From Desmodus rotundus (Eukaryota > Chordata > Mammalia > Chiroptera > Phyllostomidae): a stretch of 64,000 bases of DNA. This document shows positions 34,226 through 47,204 of the stretch, one piece after another. The stretch is from positions 83,019,073-83,083,072 of the forward strand of contig NC_071388.1 of assembly GCF_022682495.2 (NCBI RefSeq). Direction: 5' to 3'. Under the pieces are notes generated by a model. It did no database searches, was not told where the DNA came from, and saw nothing but the letters and a program-made list of their open reading frames with translations. The first letter of the stretch is position 1. Each line of letters starts with the position of its first letter. The translations under genes and the position numbers were made by a program.

Positions 34226-36235
34226 TATTTATGTTGATAAGTGAGATATTTTTCTTAGAAGATCGGGATTGTGTGGCTTGTGAGATAGCTTGCCTAGCAC
34301 AATTGGATTAAAAGGGCTCTGTTCTTACACCACACTGATTTATTTAGACTCACTATGGCTTCATTTACTACCACAATTCTTTGTCCACCTGTCTACTTTA
34401 TAGCATATACTATATTACCATTAATCATCACAGTTTCATCTTGATAGACAGTACCTTCTTATTCTATGTTTATTTATGACTCTGGTTGGTGTTTAGGAAA
34501 AAGCACTTACTAATGGAATAAATATGTGAGTGAGTATGAGTTTGAGCTGTGAATAATGGACTATCAACTAAGGAGGAACTGAGAACAGGTAGTACCTGGG
34601 GTAGAATGGGAACTCATCGGGAAGCAACTCATTTTGGATTGCTGTGTTTGAGAAACGGGCCAAAGAGTAGTGCATCGAATAATGTAAACAAATGGATTTC
34701 GTGTCTGAAGCACCACTGAGTGGTTGGGGAAAAAGGATAAAGTTGAATGTCATTATCAAAACAACTCTAAAAAAATGGAAGTAAATTTTATTTTGGAAGG
34801 AAGGTTATCTTTAAGGGAAGCAAAGAGAGACAGAGGGATAGCTTTAGGGAATCATACACTTAAGGCATAGGAAGAGAAAGAAAGTGAAAGAGGAAATAAA
34901 TAAAATAACTAGATTGATTGAAAAGAGAAAAAAGAAGCAAAAGCAATGTCACTCATACAAGGCAAGGGAACTTATCGATGAGAGACTGGTCAGCTCCCTA
35001 ACATCAGACATGTAATTTTAGTAAGAACTTAAACAAAACAACAAGATTTGGCAAGTAAAAACATCATTGCTGAATTTGTTGAGGCCATTCAGTGAACTAT
35101 TACTAAAGAATATTATATTAGTATAAGATGGAGGAGAATTGGGAGATAAGAAATAGGAGTAAGGAAACACACATTTTGCTTAAAGTATAGTGTTGAATGC
35201 AAGGAGAAATTATTCTAAGAAGAAAATGAAGTCAAATATTGAAGAGATGTATATTGGTATATCAAGGGAGAGAGCTAATTTGCTTATATATAATTAATTA
35301 CTAAAATATGGCTATAATGTAGAAAGGAAGAGAAGAAGTTAAGAGCACTTCTTGGAAATTTAATATTAAAAAAACAAGAGCATTAATTTTGATATGTTAT
35401 ATACAAGGAAGGATTAATGGGTAATAATATCACCATAAGCTGAATTAGGAGTAAATTTTCAGGCAATTAAAAATAGAAAGATTTATGGAATTGGAGATAT
35501 TTGAAAATGAAGAGGATCAGTGTGGAATTTGGGTATTAAAAGTGTATATATTTAGAGCAATATTAGAATTGAAAAATGAAATTATTTGAGTTGAATTTCA
35601 GGATTCATAGAAAATATTAAGAAATCTAGATAAACTAGAAATATACTGGAAAAAATTTTGAATCTCTTACCTGTAAATGTAAATAACAAACTTAACTGTG
35701 TAAAATTATTGCCAGGATTTTATAAAATATTTTCAATAAAATACATTGAATTAATTACACAGAATAAATCGAAGTTGTAGGAGAATAAAATATTTAGGTT
35801 CTTTAACATAAAGTAGGTACTGTATATTTGCAATAAATTACTGGTAACTCTACAGAAAACATAGTCAGAAAGGAAAGAATAAAAATACCAAGAAAAATAA
35901 TGGGCTTTTGGAATATTGGATGTGAAATTAGTGCCAATGAGAAAAAGAAAAAAAATAAAGAAACATCAATTGTTGTCTTGAAGGAAAAGTCTAAACAAGA
36001 TAATTTTTAGAGGGGGAATGTGTCTGATAATAAGATTTATTATATGGCTCCAATGAATATCAAAAGTTGTTACTGGACAGCTCAGTTCCTAAAATGTGTG
36101 AGTGTTTGTGTATAAAATTCTCTCTTTTTTTTTTTTTTTACCAAGTATCTGATCTGGTCTGAAAGAATATATACCAAAATGTCAACAGTGTTACAAGTCC
36201 AATGGAGGCATCATATTTACACTATTTTTTCTGAG
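34226..36235. other. Intergenic, no gene recognised
   Basis: AT-rich, purine-rich on the plus strand between about 34780 and 36000 (many aagaaag and gagaaa motifs). No gene or firm repeat identity. Confidence 0.5.
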
Positions 36236-36640
36236 GTAGTTCACTGGGCCTGGAGCTTTTATTTATTTACTTAATTTTTTATTTAGTCTTTATTGCATTT
36301 TTTTCCATTACTCTTTAGTCCCCTAATACCCCTTCTCCCCAGCACTCACCATACTGCTTTCCATGTCCATGAGTCTTTTTTTCTTTTTTGCTCAATCCTT
36401 CTACCCCCTAACATCCCCTTCCCCCACTAGCTGTCATCTGCTCTCCATCTATGAGTCTGTCTCTGTTTTGTTTGTTAGTTCATCTGGTTCATTAGATTGC
36501 ACATATGAGTGAAATCATATGGTATTCGTCTTTCTCTGACTGGCTTATTTCACTTAACACAATATTCTCCAGGTCCATCCATACTGTCACAAAGGATAAC
36601 ATTTTCTTCTTTTTTATGGCCAAGTAGTATTTCATTGTGT
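36236..36640 (-). mobile_element. LINE-1 3' end (3'UTR with polypurine tract and ORF2 end)
   Basis: The plus strand carries the complement of a bat-type L1 3' end: a T-rich start, C-rich blocks (the polypurine tract on the minus strand), then tctgtctctgttttgtttgt, gtgaaatcatatggtattcg, tggcttatttcacttaacac and ccatccatactgtcaca. The last is the ORF2 C-terminal region. The C-rich block appears twice (36330-36380 and 36400-36460). 5' truncated. Confidence 0.85.
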
Positions 36641-36777
36641 CAATGCCCCATTAAAATATTAAGTACTGGGTTATCAATAATATTCTCAATTTTTCTCTTT
36701 TTTCTTAATTAATAATTTCAATATAATATGAGAGGGAAGGCATTTATGGATGAAATCACTTTGTCTTTTGTTGTATT

Positions 36778-37285
36778 TGAATAGTAACAGAATATGCCAT
36801 CCCAAAATATGCTGCTTTGGCATAAAGACTACTTTGAGCTGATTATTTGAGAACAGTCTCAGGAGCAGTTACCTTTTTGTCAGGTATGTTTACATTTATA
36901 AAGGAAATCTCCATTTTAACAGTGTCTCCTCTGTACCAGAAAGGCTGACTATAAATCTCCAGAAACTCTTATCAATGGAGAAGGCACAGACTTAAATCTC
37001 TAAAACAAGCCTTAGGTTTTTTTACCTTCCTTTTCCTGGTAACCTCCCATCATTCTCCACACCCCCTCTATGCCCACCTCTTTTGTTTTAGCTGAAGAAA
37101 GTATTTAAGGTTGCAGCTTAGATTACTTGGAAGTGTTACTCATTTTTCCTGGGTATCTTCCTATATACATGAGGTATACATTTTAATAAGCTTCTGTTCT
37201 TCTGTTGTTAGTTTGTGTTTTATAGTAAGGGAGCTTAGCCGAGAATTAAGTAGGGTAGAAGGAAAATTGTTTTTTCTCCCTTACA
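36778..37285 (+). mobile_element. Solo LTR-like element, ERVL/MER21-like
   Basis: About 508 bp from TGAATAGTAACAG to CTCCCTTACA. Recognisable parts in order are atgctgctttggcataaaga, then ccattttaacagtgtctcct, then gaaaggctgactataaatct. The LTR 3' half follows, with a taataagcttctgttct poly(A)-signal region. The order matches a well-known mammalian LTR family (MER21-like; exact name uncertain). No internal DNA is attached. A target duplication was not resolved. Confidence 0.65.
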
Positions 37286-38234
37286 TATCCTACTAGTGTC
37301 CTTTCTAATTATCTAGGAGATGGTAAATTTCTTTGTAGCAAAGCTCCTTTTCAAATAATTCTAAAATTGCAGGGTTATACTTCCAGTAGATTCAACTTAT
37401 ATATTCTTATTTGAACCTTAATATAATGCTTTATATTATTAATAAAAATATTTGCATATTCCCACTTGCGTAGAGATTTAAAATGAACAACCAGAAATAT
37501 GATTGACATTTTTGTTCTGCCTATTTATATTTTGGTTGAGAGTTGGTATGAATCACCAACATTTAAGAATTAGAGGATAAATATTAATCCTGTTTTAAGC
37601 TTGAGTTTTTCTATCAGTGGAGTTTTTATAATCTCCTCTATGAGATTTAAAATATTGGAATGATGTCACTTAGGTAATAATTGCATAGCAATCCATTCAC
37701 TCCAGGAATATCTTTCTAAATTGATCTTGGCATTAATGTTTAACCATAACAACAAATTTCTCTGGTAAAATGAAGAGAATGTATGAACTTAGAGGTAGCT
37801 CCATTATTATAACCCTCAAAAATTCATTCTGGAAATATCTTTTTTCCTCTTAAATAGAAGGGTTTCAAATCAATCAATAAATAAGCACTGAATTATTTTA
37901 ACAGAAACTGATCTCTTGAGAAATAATATCTGTAAAGCCTCGAGATAAATATTGCTAGAAACAGTTTTCAAATTGACTGGTTTTGTTGTTTATTGGTCTT
38001 TTGGAAGCGACATTTTGTTCTGGATTAACAGATTTGCTGTGATTTTGATGTAGCTGTAGATGTTTCATTACAAAATGGAATTAATTATAGCTACATTTCA
38101 TTATACTTTAAATCATATTTTATATCAATTTCAATAATAAATATTAAAAAGTACTGGATCAATGAGTTAGTATAGTTATTCTTCTAACCATGATATGGCA
38201 AATATAGAAAAATCACTCACAGAAAATTATAATA
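37286..38234. other. Intergenic, no gene recognised
   Basis: AT-rich, nothing recognised. Confidence 0.55.
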
Positions 38235-39499
38235 CCAGAGAAAATGCATGAGGCACCAGTTCCAGACATTGCATAGCTGTCATTCCAAGACTGTCACCTC
38301 TCACAGAGGGGAAACAGGCAGGATGCGATTGAGAGTTACCCTGGTTTCTGCCTGGGAGCCTACTCAGAACGAGGTAAAGAAGGCTGAATTTAAGAAGAAC
38401 GTAGGATTATCAGGAGCAAGAGAAACAGAAACTGGAGTGCGGGCCTGCTGTGGCAGTAGGAATTTGAAGGACAGAGTATCAAAGAGAAGAAAGCTATGTA
38501 AAGGAGGTTTCTAGAAATTTATAGGGATAAATACTAAACTGTGCCTGCACAGACCATGACACTACCGGCCTGGCAGAAAGTAGCTACTGGTAATCTCTGA
38601 GTTGAACGGAGACTACAAAGTCATAGAGACATTGGAGGTCTAAAACACTGGCATAAAAAAACAAAAACAAAAACAAACAAAACCCCACCTTAATGCACAT
38701 CAGGACAATCTGTTACATTATAAAGAACTGTGCTTTCTGACATGGGCTGGTCTAGCATTCTATACTTTATATCTCCCTTCAAGATAACTTAAAAAGAAAG
38801 TTTTTTTGTAACAAAAAACTGGATACATTAGTACACTACCTTCTAGTGAGCAAAAACACAATATTCTTTGTAAGCAGACTCAAACACCCACAATATACAG
38901 CATCCAAGTAAAAATTAACTTTAAATAAAGGGCAGTTTCTGATTCCACATGAGAAAGAGAGTGTGGAAGTGACTTTCTCTTAAAAGTTTTTTTAATATTT
39001 TTTCTTATTTTGTTTGTATATTTGATAGATTGATATGAAGACTTTTTTTTCTTTTTTTTTGTTTTTTTTTGTAGAAACCTTTGCAGGAATAGGAAAACCC
39101 GAACTGCAACTGCTATATTGCTGGAGGCTCAGCACAATTCTGAGAGTAAATAGTTCTGCTGGGGGATTATCAGTGTCAAATTTACCTGTGGAAGGGGACT
39201 AACCCAACTCTAGCCCACCAGAGCCATTCTGCCCTACCAAAGAGGGGGAAAAACCCTGACAGACACCTGTGAAATTTACAGTCTACAGCTTAGGCTCACT
39301 GCAAGACTGAGACTTAATCACAGAGCTATAGAACAATGTACCTCCCCTGATACCCTACCACCAAATTACTGATTGACCTATTGACTTCAATGTTTTATAC
39401 CCAGCACATCATGCTTGGCTAGAAAGAAAAAAATTGCAAGGCACATCAATGCAGGATAGAAAGAAATTAGAGAAAAGTTTCGACAAGTAAAGTGAGGAA

Positions 39500-40110
39500 G
39501 TAGAAACTTCCTAGTGAGGTAGTAGACATGCTCTTATCAGAGCTCTGCCTCTGCACATGGTCAGTGAGTAACCGTTTACAGAAGGAAACCCCGTGTGGTG
39601 CTTATGGAGGTCAACAAAAATGAAGACTAGTTAGAACCAGATCGTTCCAAAATAGAAAACAGAAATGACCAGAGATCCACCCCAAAGCTCACTATACCGT
39701 CATTACAATAAAAACTAACATCACAAGATGAAGGAAGACCAAAGGGGAGGAAAGTGATGACACTTTCGGAACAGGCCACGTTAGAAAAAAGGCCCCTACA
39801 AACCAGGAGTTGCAGGCAAAATTTGGGACCACAGAATTCAAAAAACGGGAACCCATAAAATCACAAGAATTAACTGACCACATGCACAACACCACCCCTC
39901 AAAAATGTGTGAGGTCTTGGGGGGGTTGCTTCTTTCAGAGAGCCATTCTTTTTCTCTATTTGAGTTAAACTTGTTTTGTCCTCACTGTGATTCATCCTTG
40001 AAACTTTTCCTGGGTGAGCAAGACCCTGAGGTCACCTGACAGGTTGAAGGTCCTGGACTGTGCTGAGGCAGGGGCAGCCCCCATGGGGAAGCGGCCCAGT
40101 AACTCCCCTG
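39500..40110 (+). mobile_element. LTR-like insertion inside the ancient L1 5' region
   Basis: L1 sequence stops near 39500 and resumes near 40110. The 3' part resembles a class I LTR R/U5 region: a T-rich ttctctatttgag, then gagttaaacttgttttgtcc, then a tttcctgggtgagcaagacc stretch and gaggtcacctgaca. The 5' half would be U3. Exact ends and a target duplication were not found, and 40042-40110 may be attached internal DNA or L1. Confidence 0.42.
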
Positions 40111-40354
40111 AAAGGCCAAGAGCGCGATTTGAGGAAACATGGCACACCAAACCAGACACGGCAGTGGTGCTGGATTATCACACCGGGGACTCAACATGAC
40201 TACAATTAGTGTGCTAAGGGCTCTAATGGATAGAATAGACAGTATACAAGAACAAAAATACAAAACAGGCAGAGAGAAGAAAGTGCTACGAAGGAATGAT
40301 AGAACTCAAAAAACTGTTGTAACAGGAGTAAAGAATTCTATGGTAGATGTTTAA

Positions 40355-40736
40355 CAATACGAATAATCACTTTGATCATCTGTGGTTTATAATGCCATTT
40401 AAAAGACAGAGACTCATAGTTGGATAAAAACACAAGACCTAACTATTGTCTACCAGAAACTCACTTTAAATATAAAGACAAATATATATTAAAAGTAAAT
40501 GGGTGGAGGCCTAGCTGATGTGTGGTTCAGTTGGTTAGAGTCTCATTGTCCTGTAAGCTAAAAGGTCACTGGCTCTATTCCCAGTTAGGGCACATGCTTA
40601 GGTTGTGGGTTTGGTTCTAGTTGGGGAGAATACAAAGGGCAACTAATTCTCTCTCACATCAATGTTTCTTTCCCTCTACTTCTCCCTCCTTTCTCCTCTC
40701 TCTAAAAATCAGTAAGCATATCTGCTGGCGAGGAAA

Positions 40737-40775
<39 letters not shown>

Positions 40776-43490
40776 AATGGATGGAGAACCATAACCATGC
40801 TAATACGAATTGAAAAAAAAAAAACCCCACAGGGATAGCTATATTAATTTCAAACAATACAGATTTTAAAGAATGAAAAAAATATATAAATAAAATATTA
40901 CATAATGGTAAGTCAATTCTCCAAAAACACATTAACAGTCCTTCACACATATGTGCCTAAAAATAGCACCTATGTGATACAAAACTGAAAAGAATTATGA
41001 ACAGAAATAGATTAATCCACTATTGCAGTTGGAGAATTCAACAACTTTCTATTAGAAATGACAAATCTACCAGAAAGAATATAGTCGAACTTAGCAAAAC
41101 TATCAGTCACCTGGTTATAATTGACCTCTGTAGACTACTTCATCCAACAATAGCAGAATGTACATTCTTCTCAAGGTCACATAGAACGTTCACCAAGATA
41201 GAGCACAATTTCAGCCATACACCACAACTGACGAATTTAAAATAACCAAAATTATATGTTTGTTCTGACCATAATGGAATTAAACTATAAATCAATAACA
41301 CAAAAATAACTGGAAATATTTTTAAATGTAGGTATTAAATAACACAATTCTAAATAACACTGGATAAAAGTATTTCAAGAAAGATTTTTAAATATTTTGA
41401 ACTGAATGCATTCAAAAGGACAACTTATCAACATTTTGGAATGTGGCAAAAGCAGTGCTTAAGGGAAATGCATAGCATTGAATGCATGTATTATAAAAGA
41501 AATATTTAACATCAATCTAAGTTTTCACCTTAGGCAAAATTCAATCCAATGCAAGCAAAAGAAAGGAAATAATATAACTAGAGTAGAACCAATAAAATAG
41601 AAAGCCAATAGACAAAATTAATAAACCCAAAAGTTGTTTCTTTGAAAAATCTCTGTTGAATTGATAAGCTTCTAGCCAGGCTAAGAAAAAGAAAGGATAC
41701 AAATTGCTCATATCCAAGATGAGAGGGGATATCAGTACAGATACAATGCATACAAAAGGACCGTGAAAGAGTGCTATGAAGAGCTCTGTGGCCAAAAATT
41801 CAATAACCTAGAGGAAATGGCCCATTTCGTGGACATATGTGAAAACTCACATAAAGAGAAATATTCTAAATAGTTTATATCTATTCAGGAAAGTAAATCA
41901 ATTAACATCCCAATTCAGAAGACACCAGGACCATATGAGTTTCCTGGCGAATTTTACCAAATATTAATAAAGAAATTACACCAATTCTCTACAGTCTCTT
42001 CAGAGGATAGAAGCACAGGCAATACATTCTGATTCATTTTATGAGGCCAGCATTATTACCCTGATACCAAAACCAAACAAAGTCATTCTAGGAAGAGAAG
42101 ACTGACCTGTATCACTCATGAATATGCACACAAACATCCTCAAATTAATACTAGCAAATTAAATCTAACAATGTATAAAAATAATTGTCCTCCACAATGA
42201 AGTGCAGTTTATGCCAGAAATGCAAGGCTGGTTCAACATTTCAAAATTAGTTACTGTATTCTATCACATCTATAGTCTAAAACAGGAAGAATTACATATA
42301 AATAGATACAGAAAAGCATTTGATAAAATCCAATATCCATTTATGATAAGAAAAATAAAACTTCCAAAAAACTAAGATTGGAACTTCCTTAACTTAATAA
42401 AAAAAATCTACAAAACATGTGGCTAACAACCACATTTAATTATGAGAAACTAGAAGCCTTCCCATTAAGATCAAGCACAGGCAAGAATGGCATTTATCAC
42501 CTCTCGTTTTCTACATCATACTAGAAGTACCAGCTAATATTAATAAAATAGGAAAAGGAAAGGAAATAAAATATATGCAGACTGGGAAGTAGGAAATAAA
42601 ACTTTGTTCACAGATTACATAATTATCTATGTAGAAAATCCAAAAGAACTGACTAAACTACAATAAAAACAACCTCCTGAAATTAATAATAGATTACAAC
42701 AAAGTTGCAAGATTAATATACAAAGTTGTAAGGCTAATATACAATAGTCAGGCACTCTGCTATTTAACAACAATGAACAAATGGAATTTAAAATTACAAA
42801 CATAATGTCATTTATATTAGCATCTGCCAAAATGAAATACTTAGGTATAAATCTAACAAAATATGTACAAAATTTATATGAGGAAAACTGCAGAACTCTG
42901 ACAAATAAAATCAGAGGGCTAAATAAGTGGAGAAATGTCCCATTTCTATGCTCAGAGATAGGAATATTCAATATTATGAAGATATTATTTCTTCCAAATT
43001 CATGTATAGATTCAATACGATTTTAATAAAAAACCTCAGGAAGTTATTTTATGAATATAAACCAAAGGATTACCAAGCTATATGGAGAGGCCAAAGACCA
43101 GAATAGCCAGCACCACATCAAAGTAGAACGAAGTCAAAGGACTGACCGTGCCCTACTTAGAGACTTACTGTGAAGCTACTGCAATCGAGACAGTGTTGTA
43201 CTGGAAATAGAGTAGATGAGTAGATCAACAGAACAAACAGCTTGTTCCAGAAATAAGCTTGCATCTACATAGTGAACTGATCTTGGACAAAGGAGCAAAT
43301 GCAATTCTAAAAATAACTTGTACTCCATAGAAATCACAAAAATCAATGTAAATTTGATTCTATACCTGAAAGTAAAATCTTTATGATCTGGCAGTGAGCA
43401 AATGTATGTTAGAACACAGAAAACAATGTCCAATTAAAATGGTGAATGATACATTCTTCAAAATAACTGGCTTGCAGTCCTAAAAACTTC
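40355..43490 (+). pseudogene. L1 ORF2p pseudogene (endonuclease, RT, C-terminus)
   Basis: In order: endonuclease (ctaccagaaactcactttaa, then after the SINE the nucleotide equivalent of the GIAIL block), a linker, and RT. The RT has ccaggaccatatgagtttcc at about 41930, cctgataccaaaaccaaaca at about 42060 and aaatgcaaggctggttcaac at about 42220. A gaaaagcatttgataaaatc motif lies at about 42310. Thumb and C-terminal segments follow (aaatacttaggtataaatct; gactgaccgtgccctactta) down to about 43490. Stops and frameshifts throughout. It is missing the very start, because the deletion that removed most of ORF1 runs into it. Confidence 0.78.
40508..40774 (+). mobile_element. Ves SINE with (TAAA)n tail and 11-bp TSD
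   Basis: Head ggcctagctgatgtgtggtt, a B-box-like gctctattccc, then agttagggcacatgcttagg, ctctctaaaaatcagtaagc and a (TAAA)n tail (about 40733-40774). Flanked by aaatgggtgga (40497-40507) and aaatggatgga (40775-40785), 10 of 11 identical. It belongs to the longer Ves subtype with a second ggttctagttggggag unit. Confidence 0.93.
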
Positions 43491-43507
43491 AATTTTAAGA
43501 AACAAAG

Positions 43508-43721
43508 AGCCCCAGCTGGTGTGGCTCAGTGGATTGAGTGCCGGCCTGCAAATCAAAGGGTCACCAGTTTGATTCCTAGTCAGGGCACATGCCTGAGTTG
43601 CAGGCCAAGTCCCCAGGAGGAGGCATGTGAAAGGCAACCACACATTGATATTTCTCTCCCTCTCTGTCTCTCCCTCCCCTCCCCTCTCTCTAAAAATGAA
43701 TAAATAAATAAAATTTTTTAA
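43508..43721 (+). mobile_element. Ves SINE
   Basis: Head gccccagctggtgtggctca, a B-box gtttgattcc, tagtcagggcacatgcctga, a CT-rich part, then ctctctaaaaatgaataaat and an A-rich tail. A short duplication aagaaaca lies at about 43498-43505 and 43722-43729. Inserted near the end of the ORF2 of the ancient L1. Confidence 0.93.
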
Positions 43722-43749
43722 AAAGAAACACCTAAGAACTGTTCCAAAT

Positions 43750-43835
43750 GAGAGAGAGAGAGAGAGAGAAGGAAGGAAGGAAGGAAGGAAGGAAGGAAGG
43801 AAGGAAGGAAGGAAGGAAGGAAGGAAGGAAGGAAG
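43750..43835. repeat. (GA)n followed by (GGAA)n microsatellite
   Basis: GA run at 43750-43769, then about 16 GGAA units at 43770-43835, almost uninterrupted. Confidence 0.95.
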
Positions 43836-44270
43836 ACAGTAAATGCAATGTGTAATGTGTGGTTCTGAATTAAATCCTGGAGCTGACTGGAGAAAGCATA
43901 TAACTATAAAGTACAACACTGTGACGATTGATGAAACTGGACTCTGGACTGTGGATTAGCAAATAGAATCATACCATGTTAAATTTCCTGATTTAGAAAA
44001 CTATATTATACTTTTGTAACAGAATACTTGTGTTCTTTTTAAAGGAATAGTCTCCCAATTATTTTCAAATGTTTCAGAGAAAATGTGTATACACATATAC
44101 AGGCAAACAGAGATGGAGAGGGAGAAGTTGAGAGAATGGTTCAAGTAAATGGTGCAAGATATAAATAGTAAGTGGATCTGGGTAAACAATATTCAAGTTT
44201 CTTGTACTATTCTTGCAACTTTTCTGTAAGTTTTCTAATTATATCAATAAAAAGTTGTAAAAATATCAGG

Positions 44271-46224
44271 TAAATAAAACCATTGAGAGTGTGAATATCA
44301 AACAACAAAAAGAAGAAAAATGGGAAAAATTAGTATTGTCAATTGTCAAAGTATTCAGTTTAGAGACCCCAAATTAACAGGGATCCTAGAAATAATTCTG
44401 ACTTAATCTTCTAGTTTTTTCCATGGGAAACTGACATTCTTAGGTTTAAATAAATAATTCACATCATAAATCTAGATAGTGCAAAGCCAGGCTTATGATC
44501 CAGATTCTTTACACACAACCCAATATATTTTCCACATTAAATATATCGTTTCTCCTGATAAGTTAAGGCATATGTACTAATCAATTGTCTCTTCACATGC
44601 AAATAGAAAGGCACCCTGTGAAATGCAGAGCAGCCAACAGACTCATTTGTAACTTCCTCCTATTTTACTTGCCTGTCTCATGATGCCAGCTGCAAGCACA
44701 AAACTCAGAGAAGAGGCCTGATGAGAGATTGTTTAAAAAGTTGATATATTGATCTTCATTAATTTTACATGTTGTCCTACAAGGAGGCTTTATTCTTTCT
44801 AATTGGGATCAATCCAGTATAATGCAATTACCTCTTCTCTGACACTCCCTGGCAATAGTGCACTTTTCTAGTGAGACATGAATATTTCTCTAATACTGGA
44901 AAATAAGAAAAGGTTAGAAATATCCATTAAAATAGGGGAAATAGTAAAAAATGCCATTGGTCACTTGTACACAATATCACATAATAGAGTATGCGGACTG
45001 TACTCCAAACCAAATAGTCATATTTTTCACTTTGTTTAAATCCTGCATTTTTCATTATTCTGATAACATTTTAAAAATGGATTTAAAGTTCAAACTCTTA
45101 ATAAATCCCTGATATGCATTGTATTCTGTAATGTTCAACTAAATGAAGATTTAAACCTAAACCGTGACTCTGAATGTAATTGAACTCTGAATATAAAATG
45201 AAAAAAGAAATACAAACAACTCTACATACTGCATTACATCTTGGCATTTTATGGTATATATGCTTGTCTATTAAAAGTAGAAAACAGTCACTCACTAAGA
45301 AAGGAAGACAAAAAAATTATAATTCAATTAGAAGGTTTTCTTATTTGTTAATTAATTTGAGGTCTTCTAAGTCACTATATAAAATATCACTAAGGAATGT
45401 CACTCAATTTTTAATGTAAGTATAAAGGACTATGAAATATAAATGATAAAGACTAAAACTGTTTAATTTCATCTTTTAGTAATTCTATATAATATTAATA
45501 ATTTATATTTCCCTAATTATCAATTTTCAAAATTCTTGTTTTTTTTTTTTAAATGTTCTTGCTAATTTTATATCCCTTTCAACCTGGAGTTTTCTTGCAA
45601 ATATAGTTTGTGTTTTATTGTTTCCTGACTCAGTCTTGCAAAATCATGTCTATATTAATCTTAACTACAAAACGTTTTTGCTAGGTAGATTTTTTGCTTT
45701 TCAATTTTGTTAATTCTTCAATTTATAATTAATTGATTTATGATTTTCTCACATTTGTTTCTTGAAAGTCTTGATAAAATGATTATTTTATTTTAAAATA
45801 ATTTTATTTTCTTAATTATAACTATGGTTATAAAAATGGCCTATGAGGGTCATTTGACATCACAAAAATTTGTGTTCTAATATTTTTACTGTTTATTTTT
45901 CAACAGTCTATTTCAGTTTTGTTTTCTTATTGAAGTTTATAACACATTTTTATATTAAGGGTAAAAACATATAAAGCAAAAACAAAACACTGTTTATCTC
46001 TTAATTTTAAACCTCTAACTTAATTGCAAAATGCTCAGAAAATAACACCTATACACGATATTTGATTTTTGATAATTTTTAGTATTTTTATTCTTGGATA
46101 CAAATTCATATCTAGTAAATATTTCAGAGATATTTGAAGATAAAACATCTCTGCTTTTTAAGTGCAGCTTTATATTTCCATACGAATTGAAAAATCTGTT
46201 TCATTTCTTAAATTTCTTTTTAAA
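44271..46224. other. Intergenic, no gene recognised
   Basis: AT-rich. 44410-44530 may be a minus-strand MIR relic (ccatgggaaactgacattct; gtgcaaagccaggcttatga), at low confidence. No coding or RNA gene. Confidence 0.5.
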
Positions 46225-46735
46225 ATTTCTATTGTTGTTTAATTATAATTGTCCCAATTTTTCCCTCATTGCTCTCCCCTGCTCCACCTACCCCCAAGCT
46301 CCCTCAGTCAATCCCCACCCAGTTTTCCATTACCATGGGTCCTTTATACATGGTCCTTGACTAGACCCTTCATTTTTATTTTTCAAATTAAAGTTTACAT
46401 TAAATATTAATCTGTATTAGTTTCAGAGGTACAGCATAGCGGTTACACAATCATATACTTTCCCCCTGATATTTTGAGTGCCCACCTGGCCCCATGCATA
46501 GTAATTATGATATTATTGACTATATTTCCTATGCTGTAATTTACACATCTGTGATTATTTCATAATTACCAATTTGTACTATTCAATCCCTTCATTTATT
46601 TAATCAGCACCCCTACTTCCTTCCCTCTGTCAATTGTCAGCCTGTTCTCTGTATCTACGAATCTGTTTCTATTTTTGTTTGTTTATTTTTTTCTTTAGAT
46701 TCTATACGTAAGTGAAATCATATGGTATGGAAAAA
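46225..46735 (-). mobile_element. LINE-1 3'UTR/3' end, 5' truncated
   Basis: The plus strand has a T-rich start, a C-rich block (cccccaagctccctcagtca), then tgtattagtttcagaggtac, catagcggttacacaatcat, gtgcccacctggccccatgc and gtgaaatcatatggtatg. This is the complement of an L1 3'UTR with its polypurine tract. Possibly two L1 tails back to back: 46225-46375 and 46376-46735. Confidence 0.75.
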
Positions 46736-46867
46736 TCCAAAATTTTGCTGAAATGACCTATAATTTTAAACCATTGATAAAGCAGTTGCATTTTATTCCT
46801 TACTTTTTTGGAAGTAATTCTTCCCATTTATTGAAACTTTACAGATATACTCTCAATTAATTGCCTT

Positions 46868-46882
46868 TAAACTTAAAGTTAT
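46868..46882. repeat. Left target-site duplication of the HAL1
   Basis: TAAACTTAAAGTTAT; the right copy at 48905-48919 reads TAAACTTAAAGCTAT (14 of 15). Confidence 0.85.
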
Positions 46883-47204
46883 AAGTTATGGACTTCCGAC
46901 CAAGATGGAGGCATAGGTAGATACACTTTGCCTCCTTGCACAACCAAAAGAAGGACAAACACAAATTTAAATTAAAAAATAACCAGAACTATCAGATAAT
47001 TATACTGTATGGAAGTCCAAAAACCAAGGAGTTAAAGAAGAAACATTCCTCCAGACCTGTAGTAGGGGTAGAGACAGGCAGCCCAGGCAGAGAGGACTCT
47101 TGGCAAGTCAGTGGCTGGAGGACTGGGGCAGGTTAGGTGGTGGAGGGAGGAGTGGGTAGTCCCACATTCACTTTCAGATAAACCAAGAGGAACAACTGGG
47201 GAGT

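Larger units (their letters stand above)
38235..44270 (+). mobile_element. Ancient LINE-1, about 6 kb, interrupted by one LTR and two Ves copies
   Basis: Plus-strand L1. The 5'UTR is at about 38235-39500 (for example ggctcactgcaagactgaga; cagcacatcatgcttggcta). An LTR-like insertion lies at about 39500-40110. An ORF1 N-terminal stub follows (40130-40350, tgctaagggctctaatggat), joined directly to ORF2, then endonuclease, RT and C-terminal ORF2 (40355-43490). A 3'UTR at about 43840-44265 ends ttgcaacttttctgtaagtt and aataaaaagttg. Ves SINEs sit at 40508 and 43508. Heavily mutated and old. Confidence 0.75.

Noticed and set aside
40733..40774. TAAA array as an independent microsatellite or a phage-like repeat array.
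   Set aside because: It is the tail of the Ves SINE, inside the SINE's target duplication.
43458..43919. 153-codon minus-strand frame with a LPSF repeat protein look.
   Set aside because: It translates the GGAA microsatellite and a Ves SINE backwards; it is not a gene.
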